From assembly GCF_024505145.1 (NCBI RefSeq), contig NZ_JANIAA010000032.1:1-64000 (forward strand): 64,000 nucleotides of DNA, written 5' to 3'. Shown piece after piece: positions 17,254 through 27,500 of the stretch. The DNA comes from Streptomyces rugosispiralis (lineage in GTDB: Bacteria; Actinomycetota; Actinomycetes; Streptomycetales; Streptomycetaceae). Under the pieces are notes generated by a model. The model saw only the letters and a list, made by a program, of their open reading frames with translations. It was not told where the DNA came from and did no database searches. How positions within the stretch are numbered: the first letter of the stretch is position 1; every line of letters begins with the position of its first letter. Position numbers and translations under genes: made by a program.

Positions 17254-20200
17254 TCAATCGCGCGATGCCGAGGACCGGTTCGCGGAGCCGTTGATCACGA
17301 ACTGCGAGCCGGGCTCCTTCACCACATCGCCCTGAGCCGAGTCGGTGATCCTCACGTTCGTCAGCGTGGCGTCGCCCCGCGCCCCGCCCATCGCGAGGAT
17401 CCCGGACCCGTTGTTGGACTTGCCGATGGTGACGTGTCCGATCTGGACGCCGGGCATCGCGCCGCCGCCCGTCTTGAACTGGATGCCGTCGTAGGTGGAG
17501 TCATGGATGTCGGTGTCGCGGATCGTGACCCCGGGGATGTCCTGGCCCTGGGCGAACAGGGTGATCGCGCCGAACTCCTGCGCCTCGCCCCAGAACGCGC
17601 CGCCCGTGCGGTACAGGCCGTTGTTGGCGATGAGCGTCCTGCCCGAGAAGGGCAGCGGGTCGTGGTCCGTGGCCAGCATGATCCCCGGGTAGTTCATGGT
17701 GTCGGAGATCAGGTTGTTCTCGATCGTGTTGCCGTAGCCGCCGTAGACCGCGATGCCGTTGGCCCGCCAGGGCAGTTGGACGGTGTTGTTGCGGAAGTGG
17801 TTGTCGTGGCCGATGTCCGTCGAGGTGTCCTTCACGTACTTGTTGGCCCAGACGGCGAGCGCGTCGTCGCCGGTGTTGCGGAAGGAGGAGTTGTACACGG
17901 TCGAATTGCGGGTGCCGTTGGTGAAGTTGACGCCGTCGGCGTAGGTGTCGCGGATCCGTACGCCGCTGAACTCGAGGCCGTCACCGGGCCCCCACAGCGC
18001 GGGGATGTTGGAGTAGTCGCGGCCGACCCAGGCGCCGACGTTGGCGTGCTCGATCCACACATTGGTGATCTTGGTGTTCCTGCCGAAGCGGCCATTGAGC
18101 CCGACCCCGCCCTCGGCGCCGCCGTCACCGCCGCGGATGGTGCCGGAGCCGAAGATGGCGATGTCGGAGATCTTGGTGTTGTCGTCGATGTCGAAGCCGA
18201 AGTTGCCCTCGTGGGGGTGGTTGATGCCGCCCGCCTCCTGGGGCGGGATGAGCGAGTAGAGCTGGGAGTGCCACATGCCGGCACCGCGGATGGTGACGTC
18301 CCGGATGCCCACCTGGTTGTACTGGCCCTGGTTCTGCGGGTCGTCGGTCAGGATCTTCTTCTCCTGGCGCCACTGACCCGCGGGGATCCACACGCAGGGG
18401 ATCGCGCCCTCCTGGTCCGCGGTGACGGCGCGCTGGATGGCGTCCGCGTCGTCGATGCCGTCGTTGGGCACGGCCCCGTAGTCGGTGATGGAGACGCACT
18501 CGGCGGGCTTGGTGGCCGGTGCCGCGACCTGCTCCAGATCGATCAGGTCGATGATGTAGAAGGACGCGTCGTCACCGGTGTCCCGCTGCAGCCGGAACTT
18601 CGTACCCGGCGGGTAGGTGTCGGTGAGCAGGGCGTGGGACTCGTCGAACAGCCGCCGGGCGTCGCCGCCGGGCCGGTTGGTCAGGCCCTCCGGGTCGTCG
18701 GTCGTGCCGTAGAGCCAGCTGTGCTTGGAGGACAGGGTGAGTTTGCGGACGAACGTGCCGTCCGCGTAGAGGCTGATGGTCGCCTCCCTGCCGCCGCCGC
18801 CCGCCGCGTCCGGGATCGAGTTGCGGACCACGATCGAGTTGGCCGACGCGGTGGAGCTGAACTCCACGTACTGACCGGTGGTGTCGAGCCGGACCGACTC
18901 GCGCCCGGAGGACTCGGTGGCGAAGTTGGTGTGCCCGAAGGTGCGCTTGGCGTCCGTCGTCAGCAGGGTGCCGTCGTACCGGCCGTCCTCCGCCTCGTAC
19001 TCGAGGTACGGCACGGCGGCTCCGCGCCCGACCACGAGGGAGCGGGCGAAGGTGTTGTTGTCCTCGTTGGTCTCGGCCACGGTGCCGGTGGCGTCCGCCG
19101 TCGCGGTGAGCGTCGCTCCCCCGCTGGTGGCGGTCCAGTCGCCGGCGATCGCCACGGTGGCCGTGCCACCGGCCGGGATGGCGCCCGCCGTGCCGTTCAG
19201 CGTGGTCCCGCCGACGGTGAGCCGGGTGACCGATCCGGCGGGCACCGCGCTCGTACCCCTGTTGTGCACCGCGACGGTGAAGGTGACCTTGGCACCGACG
19301 GCCGGGCCGGCGGGGTTGGTGGTGATGCCGGTGACCTCCAGGTCCGGTCCTGGGGCCTGGCCGACGACCAGCTTCGAGGCGGCGTTGCGGCTGTTGTTGG
19401 TGTTGTCGAGCTCGGGGACCGTGTCGGCCGGGTCGACGACGGCGGAGACGGTGTAGCTGCCCATGGGCCGCTTACCGACCTTGACCGGCACCTTCAGCGA
19501 CGCGCCCGGTGCGAGCACGCCGACGGCGCCGCTGCCGGCGACCGCGCCCTCGAGGCTGACGTTCACCGTGGTCGCGGGCGCGGCGGCCGTCCCGGCGTTG
19601 CGGACCGTCGCCTCGACGGTGACCGCGTCCGCCTCGGAGGGCGACTCGGGCGACCAGGTGAGTTCGGTGACGGTCAGATCGGGGGCGGGTGCGGCCGTGC
19701 CGACGACCTCGAACTCGGCGACCTGTCCGCCGCCGGCCCCCGTGTTGCCGAAGAACCGCAGGCGTACGTCCGCGTACCGGCCCGTGACCGGGATGGTCAC
19801 CGTGTTCTTGTTCTGTGACGGGCTGAAGGTGTAGTCGGCCCGGTCCTTCAGCGAGGTGAAATCGGACTCCCCGGCCGCCCGTCCCAGCACCTGAACGCTC
19901 TGCGAGCGGGTGGACCAGACGGGATCGGGGTTCAGCTTGACGACGACGCCGGTCAGATCCGCGTCGGCGCCGAGCCTCGCGGTCAGCGTCGAGGACTGAC
20001 CGCTCGCCTCCCAGTAGGTGGCGGTGCTGCCGTCGTTGGCGTTGCTCGCGATGTAGTCCTGGGTGGTCGACGACGCCTCGATCGGCTTGCGCAGGGCCAG
20101 GTTGGTGCCCGCGGGCGGGTTCCCGGGCGGCTCCCCGGCGGCCTCCCCGCGCACCTCCACCTCGGCGAGCTGGGCGGCGTTCCAGCCCGTGTTGCCGGTC

Positions 20201-20667
20201 ACCTGTACGCGCACATACCGCGCCTCGGCCGTGACGTCGAACGCCACGGTGTTGCCGGACGATGGCGAGAAGTCCTTGCGCACGTCCGGAACCACGGTGG
20301 TGAAGTCCTGGCCGTCGGCGGCGGCCTGGATCCTCACGGCCTCGGTGCGGGACTCCCACGACGCGGGGAGCTTCAGTACCACCTCGTCGATGTCCGCCTT
20401 GCCGCCGAGGTCGACCTGCACCCACTGTGGGAACGAGCCCGCGGGACCCTCCCAGTAGGAGGCCTGGCTGCCGTCGGTGACGTTGCTCGCCGGGTAGGAG
20501 CCGTGTGCCCCACTGGCTGTCACCGGCCTGCCCAGCGCCAGATTCGCTCCCTCCGCGACCTGGGCTCCCGCCGCGGCGTGGGCTGTCACGGGCAGCGGCC
20601 CGACCGTGAGCAGACCCACCGTCACAAGCCCGGCGGCCAACCGCCGGCCGTGCTGACTTCTTCTCAT
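17254..20667 (-). CDS. secreted multidomain GH87-like alpha-1,3-glucanase (mycodextranase)
   Basis: A 1137-residue exported protein. Order: Sec signal (to about residue 33), two discoidin/F5-8C domains (about 40-175 and 185-330), two CARDB-like beta-sandwich repeats (about 335-555), a CBM6/35-like module starting YLEYEAEDGRYDG (about 560-715) and a right-handed beta-helix (about 720-1120). The helix opens with ITDYGAVPNDGIDDADAIQ, as in pectate-lyase-fold glycanases. YADGVNF (about residue 907) and TGDDALAVW (about 934) match the acidic residues of the GH87 active site. Length and order resemble bacterial alpha-1,3-glucanases, which attack fungal cell-wall glucan. ATG 20667 has AGAGGG upstream. 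A different beta-helix polysaccharidase is possible. Confidence 0.78.
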   Translation of the reverse strand: MRRSQHGRRLAAGLVTVGLLTVGPLPVTAHAAAGAQVAEGANLALGRPVTASGAHGSYPASNVTDGSQASYWEGPAGSFPQWVQVDLGGKADIDEVVLKLPASWESRTEAVRIQAAADGQDFTTVVPDVRKDFSPSSGNTVAFDVTAEARYVRVQVTGNTGWNAAQLAEVEVRGEAAGEPPGNPPAGTNLALRKPIEASSTTQDYIASNANDGSTATYWEASGQSSTLTARLGADADLTGVVVKLNPDPVWSTRSQSVQVLGRAAGESDFTSLKDRADYTFSPSQNKNTVTIPVTGRYADVRLRFFGNTGAGGGQVAEFEVVGTAAPAPDLTVTELTWSPESPSEADAVTVEATVRNAGTAAAPATTVNVSLEGAVAGSGAVGVLAPGASLKVPVKVGKRPMGSYTVSAVVDPADTVPELDNTNNSRNAASKLVVGQAPGPDLEVTGITTNPAGPAVGAKVTFTVAVHNRGTSAVPAGSVTRLTVGGTTLNGTAGAIPAGGTATVAIAGDWTATSGGATLTATADATGTVAETNEDNNTFARSLVVGRGAAVPYLEYEAEDGRYDGTLLTTDAKRTFGHTNFATESSGRESVRLDTTGQYVEFSSTASANSIVVRNSIPDAAGGGGREATISLYADGTFVRKLTLSSKHSWLYGTTDDPEGLTNRPGGDARRLFDESHALLTDTYPPGTKFRLQRDTGDDASFYIIDLIDLEQVAAPATKPAECVSITDYGAVPNDGIDDADAIQRAVTADQEGAIPCVWIPAGQWRQEKKILTDDPQNQGQYNQVGIRDVTIRGAGMWHSQLYSLIPPQEAGGINHPHEGNFGFDIDDNTKISDIAIFGSGTIRGGDGGAEGGVGLNGRFGRNTKITNVWIEHANVGAWVGRDYSNIPALWGPGDGLEFSGVRIRDTYADGVNFTNGTRNSTVYNSSFRNTGDDALAVWANKYVKDTSTDIGHDNHFRNNTVQLPWRANGIAVYGGYGNTIENNLISDTMNYPGIMLATDHDPLPFSGRTLIANNGLYRTGGAFWGEAQEFGAITLFAQGQDIPGVTIRDTDIHDSTYDGIQFKTGGGAMPGVQIGHVTIGKSNNGSGILAMGGARGDATLTNVRITDSAQGDVVKEPGSQFVINGSANRSSASRD

Positions 20668-20849
20668 GAGGCCCTCTCGATCCCTCGCCCTGAACCTGGA
20701 GCCGAGCCCGCCGCAGTGCAAGAGTTGAGTGATTCAGTCAATCTTTTGCGGCGATACTTTGTCAGATTTCTACCGCTCATCGACTTTGTCAACGACCGGG
20801 CGGGTACGGATCGTTCGGGAACGCAGCGGCCGACGGCCGTACGGGACGG

Positions 20850-21965
20850 TCAGGGAAGTACGACCAGTTCACGGCTGGTGCGGTTGAGCCGTTCACCTCC
20901 GTCGTCGGTGCAGATGACGATGTCCTCGATGCGGGCTCCGAACCGGTCGGGAAGATAGATGCCCGGCTCTACGGAGAAGGCCATACCAGGCTCCAGCGGC
21001 AGGGCGGAGCCCGCCACGATGTAGGGCTCCTCGTGCGTCTCCAGCCCGATGCCGTGACCGGTGCGGTGGATGAAGTGCGGCCCGAAGCCGGCGTCCGTGA
21101 TGACGTCCCGGCCGATCGCGTCCAGTTGCTCGGCGGTGATGCCGGGCCGCACCGCGTCGGTCTGGGCGCGCTGGGCGGTCAACAGCACCTCGTACAGCCG
21201 CAGGTACTCCGTCGGGGGCTCGCCGACGACGTAGTCGCGGGTGGAGTCGGAGCAGTAGCCGTCTTCGGTGGTCCCCCCGATGTCGACCACCACGGGGTCA
21301 CCGGGCTGGATCACCCGGTCCGACAGCTCATGGTGGGGACTGGCGCCGTGGGGTCCGGAGCCGACGATGACGAAGTCGGTCCGCACATGGCCCTCGGCCG
21401 TGATGGCCTCCGCGATGTCCCTGCCGACCTCGCGTTCGGTGCGTCCGGCGCGCAGCCACTCGCCCATGCGGGCGTGCACCCGGTCGATGGCGGCCCCCGC
21501 CCTGCGCAGCGCCTCCGCCTCGGCCTCGGTCTTGCGGATCCGCAGCCGGCCGAGCACCTCTCCGGCGAGCGCCTGGCCGGCGTCGGGCAGCGCGGCCCGG
21601 AAGGCGACCACCTTCTCGGCCCACATGTGGTTGTCGACGCCGACCCGCGCCATACCGGCGGGCAGCCTGGCCGCGACGAGGGCATACGGGTCCTCGGTCT
21701 CGGCCCATCCGGCGATCTCGATGCCGAGGTTCCCGGCCGGGGACGCGAGCGCGGCGGGCCGCTCCAGCTCGGGCACCAGGAGGAAGGGGTCGCCGTCCAC
21801 GGGGAGCACGAGACAGGTGAGCCGCTCCAGGGGAAGGGCGTGGTAGCCCGTCAGATAGCGCAGGTCGGCGCCGGGACTGATCAGCAGCGCGCCCAGACCC
21901 GCGTCGGCGGCGGCCTCGCGGGCGCGCTCCAGACGGTCGGCGGGGTAGAGATCGGTGGGGATCAC
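20850..21965 (-). CDS. M24-family Xaa-Pro peptidase
   Basis: A 371-residue cytosolic metallopeptidase with a creatinase-like N-terminal domain (residues 1-135) and the pita-bread catalytic domain. Metal ligands appear in order: VVVDIGGTTEDGYCSDSTRDYV (two Asp), HRTGHGIGLETHEEPYI (His) and AFSVEPGIYLPDRFGARIEDIV (two Glu). It would remove N-terminal residues preceding proline. GTG at 21965 has GGAG eight bases upstream and is preferred over the much longer open frame. It is followed upstream by the low-GC leader of the biosynthetic operon, on the opposite strand. Confidence 0.9.
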   Translation of the reverse strand: MIPTDLYPADRLERAREAAADAGLGALLISPGADLRYLTGYHALPLERLTCLVLPVDGDPFLLVPELERPAALASPAGNLGIEIAGWAETEDPYALVAARLPAGMARVGVDNHMWAEKVVAFRAALPDAGQALAGEVLGRLRIRKTEAEAEALRRAGAAIDRVHARMGEWLRAGRTEREVGRDIAEAITAEGHVRTDFVIVGSGPHGASPHHELSDRVIQPGDPVVVDIGGTTEDGYCSDSTRDYVVGEPPTEYLRLYEVLLTAQRAQTDAVRPGITAEQLDAIGRDVITDAGFGPHFIHRTGHGIGLETHEEPYIVAGSALPLEPGMAFSVEPGIYLPDRFGARIEDIVICTDDGGERLNRTSRELVVLP

Positions 21966-22229
21966 GGGGAGTTCTCCATCCTGGTGTCGAGCCGGGCCGA
22001 GCCGAGGCGGCAGGCCGGACCATCCTCCACCGGCCGGGGCCCCGCACGGCCTCAGCCTCCACAGAGTGCGGCTCAGCGGCAACCCGACAAGGGCACGGGT
22101 CCCGCTTCCCGCAGGATGTCTTCCACTCGACGACGCCGAGCTCGCGCGGCACGCGGGCAAACGGTCCATTCGAACTCGGCCACTGCCAGCCGTCTCGCCA
22201 CCGGCGCCCGGAACCGGATACGGCCTCGG

Positions 22230-22967
22230 GTGTATTTACGTCGGTGGGGGCGACAGGCGTCCCTGAATTATCGCCGGCCGCTCACGGCCAATGACTCGAT
22301 CACCGTTCCGCAACCGCGCAATTTCGTCGCGGGGAGACGGGGTGACACGTTGCCGAAAGTCGGCTCGGCGGATGCCGGCCAGCCTCGCTCCCCACATCCA
22401 AGCCGTTGACCAGCGCAAATGCAGAAGTCCGGCTGGAGCACTAACAGTTAACGAACTGATTGGCGCACGCAAGTACTCGGTCTCGGCCACATTGGTTCGC
22501 CGAAGGGTGACCGAGATCCCGGACGTTTCACGTTCAAACATCCCAATCGTCTTGAATCAAAAGAGACATTGCGGACATTGATGCCATATTTGGCCCGACG
22601 CAGCTAACACGAGGCCTTACCGGGCGACAAGACCGCAATCGTCCTCTGACATCACATAATTTACTAGTCATGAACACAATCAGCTTAGGCCGAAACTGAG
22701 ACCCTAAGATCGTTGACCCCCCGAAAGAAGCCCAGTTACCTTAATCAGCGAACCCGATCAGTAAGGAAATCCCTCCTCAAGGGTCACGCATTTGCGGGAA
22801 TGGCCACCAACAATGGGTGGCCAGGGTCGAATTTCGCTGGACTCGCCGCTCCGATATACCGCAGCAAGCGGACGTATGTCGTCGATTTCATCGCGCCGTC
22901 GTGGCGTTTCAGGGCCCCGGCTTAAGCCAATGCAACATCGTCGGCAGTCGGGACGGAGATGAGGGTG
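22230..22967. promoter_or_regulatory. low-GC leader/promoter region of the biosynthetic operon
   Basis: About 740 bases without a convincing gene. The part from about 22440 to 22800 is near 50% G+C against about 72% around it. It contains an inverted repeat CTTAGG (22684-22689)/CCTAAG (22703-22708) and a hairpin TGGCCACC (22801-22808)/GGTGGCCA (22816-22823). It lies upstream of an eight-gene operon without an internal regulator, so the main promoter and operators should be here. Short open frames in it lack G/C-biased third positions. Confidence 0.6.
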
Positions 22968-24506
22968 ATGCACATGGTGGATTCTGTCTTTGTCATGCCG
23001 GGAACGGTTGCTGCCCCGCGCGGAGGCATCCTGCGCGATCTGCACAACCGTTACGAGGCCGTACGCGAGACGCTGGCCCGCATCGACAAGGCGGCCCTGG
23101 AAATGGGGCTGCCCAACATCAGTGCCCGGCTTGTCGAACAGAACGAGACGAGCGACCGGCGCGGCCCCGAAGTGCAGTATCTGGAAATCTTCGCGGTCAG
23201 CATCGCGACACACGACATGCTGATCGCCGAGGGCGTCAAGCCCTTCGCGATCGTCGGGCAGAGCATCGGGGAGCTGTGGGCCCTGGCCGCCGCGGGGCAC
23301 CTGGCCGTGGAGGACGCCGCGCGCCTGGCCGTGGCCCGGTCCCAGGTACTGACCCGGCAGAGCTGGGGCGGAAAGATGCTCGCGGTCGGCGTGGACGGCC
23401 GCCGCGCGGAGTCGCTCGCGGAGCTGATCAACCATCCCCATCTGGTACTGGCCTGCGAGAACGCCCCTCGGCAGAGCGTCATCAGCGGCCCGGAAGCATT
23501 GATCGCGCATGTGGAGCGAGTGGCCGACGCGCTCGGCTGGCCAAGCCTCCAACTCGACGTCCCGCATCCGACCCATACTCCGGCGATGGCACAGGCCGCC
23601 CGGGACCTGCGGGAATCCGCGCCACGCGTTCCGTACGGCGCCGGGCGCTGGCGGGTGTGCTCCCCATGGCTGGGGAGGGACGTCGGCGACGACGACCCGG
23701 TCGACCTGGTCGCCGGCGCGCTCACCTCCCGGGTCCGGATCCTGCACACCATCCGTGACCTGCACGCGGCCGGGGCCGACGCCTTCGTCGAGTGCGGGGA
23801 GTGGCCCGTCGTCACCAAGTTCGTCGAGGCGTCGATCCCCGGGGTGCAGTGTGTCGTCCCGCTGAGCGAGAGCGACCCGGTCGAAGCCGTCCGGACGCTG
23901 GCCGCCGAGTCCACCGGCGGTGGCCCGTTCCGCTCGCGCCTGGCGGCACCGTCGAGCAACGGACACGGTCCCGTCGCGCGGGTGAGTGAGCCCGCGCCGA
24001 CCGGATCGGTCGCGGCACTCGCCGTCGCCGATCTGCCGGTCCCGGCCGCCGTGTCCGCACCGGCCACGGCCCCGGTGTCCTACGTGGCCGCCCCCGTCCC
24101 CTCCCCGGCCCCCGCGGCTCCTCCGGTTCCGGCCGCCCCGGTTCCGGCCGCCCCCGCGGCTCCGGCTGCCCCCGCCGTCGTCGCCCCCGCCGTCGTCGCC
24201 CCGGTCGCGGCCGCCCCGGTCGCCTCGCCGTCCGCTGCCGGGGTGGACTACGAAACGGTGCTGGCGGAGTTGCGGACGCTGTACGGCGACTTCCTGGGCT
24301 ACCCGCCCGATCTGCTCGGTGAGGACGACGGTCTGGAGGCCGAGCTGGGGGTGGAGTCGCTCAAGCAGGTCGCCCTGCTCGGGATGGTGTCCGACCGGTA
24401 CGACCTGCCCGATCTGCGGTCGAACTCCTCTCTGCTGACCGTCGGCACGCTGCGCCGGATCGCGGAGGCCGTCGTCCAGGCCCGGGCGGGGGGCGCCGGG
24501 GTATGA
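22968..24506 (+). CDS. free-standing acyltransferase-ACP (AT-ACP) polyketide/lipid synthase subunit
   Basis: About 512 residues. The acyltransferase (about 1-320) has the nucleophile motif VGQSIGEL with Ser99, the CoA-carboxylate arginine in LAVARSQ, and HPTHTPAM where AT domains have the catalytic His. The usual FPGQGSQ is replaced by VMPGTVAAPRGG, so the N-terminal oxyanion-loop Gln is absent. A long Pro/Ala linker (about 340-420) leads to an ACP with Ser464 in ELGVESLKQ, resembling PUFA-type ACPs (normally GxDSIK). It probably loads malonyl units for the next protein. ATGs at 22959, 22968 and 22974 are all possible starts. It overlaps the next gene by four bases. Confidence 0.85.
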   Translation: MHMVDSVFVMPGTVAAPRGGILRDLHNRYEAVRETLARIDKAALEMGLPNISARLVEQNETSDRRGPEVQYLEIFAVSIATHDMLIAEGVKPFAIVGQSIGELWALAAAGHLAVEDAARLAVARSQVLTRQSWGGKMLAVGVDGRRAESLAELINHPHLVLACENAPRQSVISGPEALIAHVERVADALGWPSLQLDVPHPTHTPAMAQAARDLRESAPRVPYGAGRWRVCSPWLGRDVGDDDPVDLVAGALTSRVRILHTIRDLHAAGADAFVECGEWPVVTKFVEASIPGVQCVVPLSESDPVEAVRTLAAESTGGGPFRSRLAAPSSNGHGPVARVSEPAPTGSVAALAVADLPVPAAVSAPATAPVSYVAAPVPSPAPAAPPVPAAPVPAAPAAPAAPAVVAPAVVAPVAAAPVASPSAAGVDYETVLAELRTLYGDFLGYPPDLLGEDDGLEAELGVESLKQVALLGMVSDRYDLPDLRSNSSLLTVGTLRRIAEAVVQARAGGAGV

Positions 24507-27500
24507 CCTCCACGGAGAACCTGCGGGGTCGGGTCGCCCTGGTGACAGGGGCCGCGAAGAGCCTCGGCGCGGACATCGTGCGCCGCTTGGCGGGGAGCGG
24601 GGCCCACGTGATCGTCAACTACTTCCACTCGGTCGACCAGGCGAAACAGCTGCGGGCGGAGCTGGAGCAGGCCGGCCACAGCTGCGAGTTCATCCGCGCC
24701 TCAGTGGCCAAGACCAGCGAGATCGACCGGATGTTCGACCTGGTCCAGGAGCGGCACGGTGGCCTGGACATTCTGATCAACAACGCCGCGGGCGGGGCCT
24801 TCCTGCCGCTGTTCGACATCGACGACACGTACTGGCAGCGGGCCTGGTCCACCAATGTGATGGCCGCCTACCACTGTTCGCGCCGGGCGGCCGAGCTGAT
24901 GGCGGGACGGGACGGCGCGAGCATCCTGTGTCTCTCCAGCGTCGGGGCGCACCAGCCGGTTCCGGGCTACGGCCCCGGCGGTGTCACCAAGGCGGCCCTG
25001 GAGTCGCTGGTCCGCTATCTGGCACTCGAGCTGGTCGGCCAGGGCATCCGGGTCAACACGGTGCTGCTGGGCTCCGTCGCCAGCGAGATCGTCGTCAACC
25101 TCGACGCCCCGGCGGCGACGCCCGGTGGACCGGCCGAGGCCAGCGAGCTGATGAGCCGTACCCTCTCGACGCCGGAGGCGGCCAAGTTGATCGTCCACCT
25201 CCTGCACGAGGACGCCGGCTTCATCACCGGGCAGACCATCGTCGCCGACGGCGGCATCAGCATCGGCGGGATGCAGGGCCTGCGGCTGCACAGCAGGCTG
25301 GCGGACCAGGTGAGCAGGCCCACCAGGCGCCAACCGGTGCCGGCGGCGGCAGCGACGGCGGCGTCGGCCGAGGCGAGCCGCCCCGCCCCGGAACAACCGG
25401 CCGCTGCCCACCCGGCGCCCGCGTTGGCACCGGCACCGGTGGCCGCCCCGGCACCGGAGCGAACACCGGAGACGCCCGCACCCGCACCCGCACCCGCACC
25501 GGCACCAGCGCCAGCGCCCGCCTTGGCATCCGCGGCGGACCCGGCACCGGGCAACGCACCAGCCCCAGCGCCCCACCAGCCACCGGAGGCGGACCCCGAA
25601 GCCGTCGCCGTGGTCGGCCTCGGCCTGGTCCTCCCCGGCGCGAACAACACGGCGGAGTTCTGGGACCGGTTGCGCGAGGGCGCCCTGATCGCCAGCGAGC
25701 CGTCCGCCTTCGACCTGAAGCACTTCTGGGCGCCCACCCGGGAGGAGACCGACGCCTTCTACGTTCGCGAGGCCGCGTACGTCCAGGGTTTCGTCCCCGA
25801 CCCCGCCTCGATCGCCGAACCGGACGGCAACGTCGACCGCCCCGGGTGGCCGCGTACCACTCGCTGGCTGCGGCACTGCGCCGTCCAGGCCCTGGCCGGG
25901 GTACACCGGCGTCCGACGGACCGGTGGCTCACCACGACCACCGGTATCCACGACCAGACGGGGCTCGGCCCCCAGGGTGTCGTGCTGGGGGACGAGTACC
26001 GGCGCATGGTGCGCGAGGCGATCCCCGCCGACCAGGACGGTGACTGGCTGGCCGAGCTGGCCGACCACGCGATCAGCGCGCACTACGGCGGCGACGGCGG
26101 GGATCCGAAGGCGTACCTGCCCGCGTCCGTCTCCCGCGACGCGCTGCGCGGGCTGATCCCCGACGACGCGCAGCACCTGACCCTCGACGCGGCCTGTGCC
26201 AGCGGGTTGTTCGCGCTGGACGCGGCGGTCAAGGCGCTGCGCGAGGGTTCCTGCGATGTGGCGCTGGCCGGTGGCACCTCGGTGATCGAGCCGATCGGGT
26301 TCACCCTCTTCTGCCGGGCCCAGGGCATCTCGATGAGCGGCCGGATACGCCCCTTCGACAAGGCGGCCGACGGAACCCTCATCGGTGAGGGCTCCATCAT
26401 GCTCACCCTGAAGTCGTACGCGCGGGCCGTGGCGGACGGCGACCGGGTGCTCGGTGTCATCCGGGGCACCGGTCTCGCCGCCGACGGCCGGGGAAAGGGC
26501 ATTCACGCTCCGGCCACCCGCGGGCAGGAGCTGGCGATCGCCCGCGCCTGGGCCGACGCGGGCGTCGAGGCCGACGACGTGGACTGGGTGGTGGCACACG
26601 GCACCGGCACGCCGGTGGGCGACGAGATCGAACTGCGTTCGCTGCTCTCCCGGTTGGGGGCGCGGAAGCGGGCGTGCCTGCTGACGTCGAACAAGCAGGT
26701 CTTCGGGCACACCGGCGTGCTGGCGGGCCTGGTCTCGGTCGCGCACGCGCTGGTCGCGCTCGAACGCGGGGCGGTACCCGGCCAGCCCGTGGTCACCGAT
26801 CCGCACCCGCTGCTGGAGGACGGCACGCGGCTGACCGTGCCGGTCAGGGACGCGCCCTGGCCGACGGACGACGCGCGGCCGCGCGTGGTCGGCGTGTCGT
26901 CGTTCGGCCTCGGAGGGGCGGACGCGCATGTGGTCCTGTCCGACCGGGTGCCGTCGGCCGCCCCCGCGCAGCGGCGGGGCGGTGCCGCTCCCGCGGACAC
27001 GGAGCAACTGGTCGTCGTGGGCTGGAACACCCACCTGCCCGGTCTGGACACCGCCCAGGTGCCCGCCTGGCTGAGTGGTGACGGCCCGCTCCCGGAGGCC
27101 GACTTCGGCATGCCGTACCCCCTGCCGTCCCCGCGTGAGGTGCGCATCCCGCCGCTGACGATGCGGCATATGGACCCCGCCCACCTGATGATGCTCCAGG
27201 CCCTCGGCCCGCTGCTGGACCAGCTCGGCGAGCCGGGCGTCAGCCTGCGGCCCACCACGGCGGTGATCGTGGGAGCGACGCTGCCGACCACCCACAACAC
27301 CCGGGCCGCGCTGCGGGTGCACGCCGGCGAGTGCGCCACCACGTTCGACATCCTGCCCGACCCGGTGCGGGCACAGACGCTCAAGGAGTACCTCGCGAAG
27401 GGGATGGCGGAGGCCAAGGGGGTGATCCCCGGCGATCTGAACGAGGACGACTTCACCGGGGCGGTCTCCTGCATCCTGTCGGGCCGGGCGGCCAACTACT

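Noticed and set aside
22713..22925. Short open frame in the low-GC leader
   Set aside because: No third-position G/C bias, no ribosome site and no recognisable motif; better explained as untranslated leader.
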